A stretch of DNA of 25,651 nucleotides from assembly GCA_013362295.1 (NCBI GenBank), contig JABFWJ010000209.1, positions 1 through 25,651 of the forward strand, read 5' to 3'. Made by a program: the position numbers and the translations under genes. The notes below the pieces were generated by a model that worked only from the letters and a program-made list of their open reading frames with translations, did not search any database and had not been told where the DNA came from. This DNA is from Thermoleophilia bacterium (GTDB taxonomy: Bacteria; Actinomycetota; Thermoleophilia; Gaiellales; Gaiellaceae). This document shows, in pieces, positions 22,580-25,651 of the stretch (the first letter of the stretch is position 1; every line of letters starts with the position of its first letter).

Positions 22580-23847
22580 GGGTAGAGGCCGCGCGTCACC
22601 GTCGCCTCGGCCACCCGCTGGACGGCGAGGCCGTAGGCGGCCATGCGCATCGTGATGTTGCGGTCCTGGTAGGTCGCCCACGTCTCGTCGAAGGCCCGCG
22701 TGACGATCTCCCTCAGGCGCGCGTTGACCTCGTCTTCCTTCCAGAAGTACTCCTGCAGGCCCTGGACCCACTCGAAGTAGGAGACGACGACGCCACCGGC
22801 ATTCGCGAGCACGTCGGGCAGGATGAGCACGCCCTTCGCGTCGAGAATCTCGTCTGCCGCGGGGGTGAGCGGGCCGTTCGCACCCTCGACGATCACCTGC
22901 GCCTTGACCTGGTCGGCATTCTCCTCCGTGACGACCTGCTCGAGCGCGCACGGGGCGAAGACGTCGCAGTCGAGCGCGATCAGCTCCTCGTTCGTGATCC
23001 GCTCTCCGCCCTTCAACTCGGGGATCGACCCGCCGCTGCGTTTGTGCGCGAACGCGGCCGCGACGTCGATGCCGTTCGGGTTGTAGATGCCGCCGCTCGA
23101 ATCGGAGATCGCGACCACCGTCGCGCCGGCCTCCGCGATCAGCTTCGCGAAGTACGCTCCGACGTTCCCGAAGCCCTGCACGGCAACGCGCAGTCCTTCC
23201 ACCCCGCGCTGCTGCATGCGCAGCGCCGATTCGAGACAGAACGTCGCGCCGCGCGACGTCGCTTCTTCGCGGCCGAGCGACCCGCCGATCGTGAGCGGCT
23301 TGCCGGTGACGACGCCGAGCACCGAGTGGCCCTTGTTCATCGAGTACGTGTCGAAGATCCACGCCATCGTCTGCGCGTTCGTACCGACGTCGGGGGCGGG
23401 GATGTCCTTCTCGGGACCGATCTCGTTGATGATCTCGGAGGTGAAGCGCCGGGTCATGCCCTCGAGCTCGCGCGGCGACATCCTCTTCGGATTGCAGATG
23501 ACGCCGCCCTTCGCGCCGCCGAACGGCAGCCCCATCAGCGAGCACTTCCACGTCATCCACATCGCGAGCGACTTGACCTCGTCGAGGGTGACGTCCGGGT
23601 GGTAGCGGATCCCGCCCTTGGACGGGCCGCGCGCGATGTTGTGCGTGACGCGGTACCCCGAGTACGCGCGCACCGTGCCGTCGTCCAGCGTCGTCGGGAT
23701 CGAGACCTCGACCGCCTTCTTGCACTGCCGCAGCACCTCCACGAGCCGGTCATCGATCCCGAACGTGTCGGCGACCTTCCGGAGCTGCTGCTGCGCGAGC
23801 CTGAACGGGTTCTCGCGAAGATGAGACTCGGGCGCCGCAGTGGCCAT
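22576..23847 (-). CDS. Glu/Leu/Phe/Val dehydrogenase (glutamate dehydrogenase)
   Basis: A 423-residue cytosolic NAD(P)-dependent amino acid dehydrogenase, most likely catalysing glutamate to 2-oxoglutarate plus ammonia. The substrate domain (residues about 35-175) has GPSKGGIRYHPDVTLDEVKS and LPFGGAKGGVICNPKRMS with the catalytic Lys in GGAKGG. The Rossmann domain (about 185-420) has VAVQGFGNVGAYFAKLIAEA and ISDSSGGIYNPNGID, then EGANGPLTPAAD and LPDVLANAGGVVVSYFEWVQ. Length (~420) suits the hexameric class. ATG at 23847 is twelve bases after the protease stop; no clear ribosome site is seen. Its stop overlaps the beginning of the glutaredoxin-like ORF. Cofactor preference is not readable with confidence. 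Confidence 0.93.
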   Translation of the reverse strand: MATAAPESHLRENPFRLAQQQLRKVADTFGIDDRLVEVLRQCKKAVEVSIPTTLDDGTVRAYSGYRVTHNIARGPSKGGIRYHPDVTLDEVKSLAMWMTWKCSLMGLPFGGAKGGVICNPKRMSPRELEGMTRRFTSEIINEIGPEKDIPAPDVGTNAQTMAWIFDTYSMNKGHSVLGVVTGKPLTIGGSLGREEATSRGATFCLESALRMQQRGVEGLRVAVQGFGNVGAYFAKLIAEAGATVVAISDSSGGIYNPNGIDVAAAFAHKRSGGSIPELKGGERITNEELIALDCDVFAPCALEQVVTEENADQVKAQVIVEGANGPLTPAADEILDAKGVLILPDVLANAGGVVVSYFEWVQGLQEYFWKEDEVNARLREIVTRAFDETWATYQDRNITMRMAAYGLAVQRVAEATVTRGLYP

Positions 23848-23859
23848 CGGCGGCGGAGA

Positions 23860-25651
23860 TTACTCGATCCGGAACGAGACCTGCGCCCTGCTCGGTTGGG
23901 CGTCGAGTGGCAGCGTCGGCCAGGCGGCGAGCCGCAGCTCGTAGGCCCCCCGTGCGAGCTGCACGCTCGTCGGGCCCCGTCCGGTGATCCCGAAGCTGTA
24001 CGAGCCGGGGAGCAGGTTGCGCAGTCGCGCCATCACGCCGATGAAGCGGCCGGAGGCGGTGTAGAGCAGGATGTCGAGCCGTGACACCGGCTGGATCTGC
24101 AGCCCTTGGTCGCGTACGAGGTTGCCTGCCTGCACGGTCAGGACGGCGGGATTCGCGTCGGAGGGCTTGAACGACGTCTTGCTCAGCGTCACGCGCGGCA
24201 CGAGGTTCGCGGAGTAACGGCGGAAGCCGAGCGCCCACGGCACGCGCAGCGCCTCGCTGCCGGCCGCTGTGATCTGGATCACGCCGGAGACCAGGCGCGA
24301 ATGCGGCGCGGCGGGCGCAGTAACGGTCACCTTGATGCGCACGGCGCGGCCGGCGCGGAGCACGAGCTTGTCCGGCACGACCTTGAACTCGAGCGCCTCC
24401 GACTCGCCGTCCGCGACCGACTTGACGGAGAGTTGCAGCCGCCGCGTCGAGACGTTCCGCACGACGAGCGTCCGCGTGCTGTGCCAGCGTGGTCCCTCCC
24501 AGATGCCGAAGCCGAACGTCGACGGCTGCGCGGCGACTTCCCCGACCGCCGACGTGCCGAGCCGGAACGTCCCTGCCCCCACGTCGACGGACGGCGCGCC
24601 GCCGCGCGCCGCGTAGCCGACGAGCAGGCTGTTCAGCGCCTGCCCGTCGAGGTCGGGACGCATCTGTGCGAGCAGAGCCGCACCGCCCGCGACGGTCGCC
24701 GCCGCGGCGCTCGTGCCGTTGACGGTTCCGTAGATCGGCGAGCCGTCGGTCGCCGCGCCCGGCTCCGACGTCGCGAGCGCGATTCCCGGCGCGGCGACGT
24801 TCGGCTTGACGGTGCCGTCGAAGGCGAGGCCCCGCGAGGAGAAGCCGGCGACGAAGCCGCGGTCCGGGTTGGCTGGGTTCTGGCGCGCGCCGACTGCGAT
24901 CCCCACGTCGATGCCCGCCCGCTGTGCGGCGAGCAGCTCGACCGCCGCCGTCTCGGGCACGACGACGACCGGCGCGCTCTGGTCCTCGGCCACCCGCAGC
25001 GAGCCCGGCGGAAGCGAGCCGCCGTAGAGGATCACGGCCGCCGCTCCCGCCCGCGACGCCGCGAGCGCCGAGGCCTGCGGGTCGGACCCGACCGGGACGA
25101 GGACCGCGCGCCCCGCGACCAGGCTGAATCCCTTGCGGTCGAAGTAGTCGACCGACGACGCGCCGGCGAGGCCGCGCGTCGACCGCGGCGTCGCGACGCG
25201 CAGCGTGAGGGAATGCGCGGGTGCCACGGGACCGAGCAGCGGCAGGTAGCGATCGAGGATCACGTCGAGCCCGCGGCGCAGCACGACGCGCACGCGCGGC
25301 TGCGTCCTCCGCGCATCGGTGGCACCGACGGCGAGCGCTCCAGGCGCGCCGGCCGGACCGGCGACCGAGCCGAAGGTCGGGCCGGCAGGCCCGTCGTTCC
25401 CGGCGGGCGTGACGACAAGCGTGTTCAGGTTGAGCGCGCCCTGGACCGCGATCGCCTCGGGGCCGCGCGTGAACGCGGCGTACGGCTCCGAGACGCCGAT
25501 CAGCGCGACCCGGACCGCGTCGTGCGAGTCGCCGTCCCCGTTCGGGTCGACGGCGCGGTCGAGTCCCGCGATCAGCTGGTCGCTTCGGCCGTAGACGAGG
25601 TTGCGCCCGTCTGCAGCCGGCTGCCAGCCGGCGACGCGGATCGGTAGCACC
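23860..25651 (-). CDS. Subtilisin-like (S8) serine protease, C-terminal part, partial
   Basis: At least 596 residues are visible; the 5' end lies beyond the window. The fragment starts inside the protease domain (VLPIRVAGWQP, where the chain has passed the catalytic Asp and His). It shows the oxyanion Asn (TPAGNDGPAG), an inserted PA domain (about residues 165-255, FDRKGFSLVAGRAVLVPVG to VVVVPETAAVELL), and the catalytic Ser in YGTVNGTSAAAATVAGGAAL. The last ~250 residues are beta-rich Fn3-like modules (TLVVRNVSTRRLQLSV, GVIQITAAGSEALRVPW), usual in exported S8 proteases. It should be secreted or cell-wall attached. Twelve bases separate it from the dehydrogenase gene; functional linkage is not obvious. 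Confidence 0.9.
   Translation of the reverse strand, partial: VLPIRVAGWQPAADGRNLVYGRSDQLIAGLDRAVDPNGDGDSHDAVRVALIGVSEPYAAFTRGPEAIAVQGALNLNTLVVTPAGNDGPAGPTFGSVAGPAGAPGALAVGATDARRTQPRVRVVLRRGLDVILDRYLPLLGPVAPAHSLTLRVATPRSTRGLAGASSVDYFDRKGFSLVAGRAVLVPVGSDPQASALAASRAGAAAVILYGGSLPPGSLRVAEDQSAPVVVVPETAAVELLAAQRAGIDVGIAVGARQNPANPDRGFVAGFSSRGLAFDGTVKPNVAAPGIALATSEPGAATDGSPIYGTVNGTSAAAATVAGGAALLAQMRPDLDGQALNSLLVGYAARGGAPSVDVGAGTFRLGTSAVGEVAAQPSTFGFGIWEGPRWHSTRTLVVRNVSTRRLQLSVKSVADGESEALEFKVVPDKLVLRAGRAVRIKVTVTAPAAPHSRLVSGVIQITAAGSEALRVPWALGFRRYSANLVPRVTLSKTSFKPSDANPAVLTVQAGNLVRDQGLQIQPVSRLDILLYTASGRFIGVMARLRNLLPGSYSFGITGRGPTSVQLARGAYELRLAAWPTLPLDAQPSRAQVSFRIE

Noticed and set aside
1..25651. CRISPR arrays, insertion sequences, prophage genes, tRNA or rRNA genes.
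   Set aside because: No spaced repeats, transposase or integrase motifs, or recognisable RNA gene sequences were seen on either strand.

Overview
The window is very GC-rich (about 70%), almost fully coding and mostly on the minus strand. GTG starts and 1-4 nt gene overlaps are common. The mix of an H+-pyrophosphatase, Rex, a DUF1844-like protein, a GCS2-type ligase, CeoB/CeoC-like RCK proteins and a cobalamin riboswitch in front of DUF4430 genes suggests an actinomycete, probably of the Thermoleophilia (Gaiellales/Solirubrobacterales-like). That placement is inferred from gene content; no rRNA or tRNA gene was seen. No gene-free stretch exceeds 300 bases. The longest, about 200 bases between the glycosyltransferase and rex, holds an abandoned or read-through rex 3' end plus an inverted repeat. 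Layout, left to right. (1) 1-1505, minus: a cobalamin riboswitch leads two exported DUF4430 (transcobalamin-like) proteins and the first 16 codons of a third, membrane-targeted protein, probably a B12 acquisition operon. (2) 1518-2056, plus: a VanZ-family protein and a small hydrophilic protein, the only plus-strand genes; they converge on the next operon with overlapping stop codons. (3) 2053-6040, minus: a DUF2156/MprF-like lysyltransferase-type membrane protein, an exported PQQ-like beta-propeller protein and an exported glucose/sorbosone dehydrogenase-like protein, joined by 4-nt overlaps. (4) 6068-14693, minus: a potassium-centred cluster. It has a hypothetical protein, a KimA-type K+ importer with the K+-site residues I recall for the family, a free-standing copy of the KimA C-terminal cytosolic domain, two APC permeases with fused UspA domains, a small membrane protein between them, and two RCK (TrkA/CeoB-CeoC-like) proteins. 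(5) 14761-16574, minus: a KdpE-like regulator and a shortened KdpD-like kinase with no KdpABC in view. (6) 16628-18667: a K+-independent H+-pyrophosphatase. (7) 18745-20179: a GCS2-type glutamate-cysteine ligase and a DUF1844-like protein. (8) 20264-22266: a GT4 glycosyltransferase and the redox repressor Rex. (9) 22349-25651: a glutaredoxin-like ORF, a Glu/Leu/Phe/Val dehydrogenase and the C-terminal part of a subtilisin-like protease running off the window. The most notable observations are: an in-frame TAA that cuts Rex 29 codons before a well-preserved family C-terminus; a KimA regulatory domain encoded on its own next to kimA; a KdpD-like kinase lacking both the usual N-terminal sensor domain and the ATP lid; a 7-4-7 direct repeat of OmpR/PhoB type between the regulator gene and the K+ operon; and several strong palindromes, without U tracts, at gene junctions. 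Together regions 4-6 look like an integrated K+, proton-motive-force and osmotic homeostasis neighbourhood; this is an inference from gene content and proximity.
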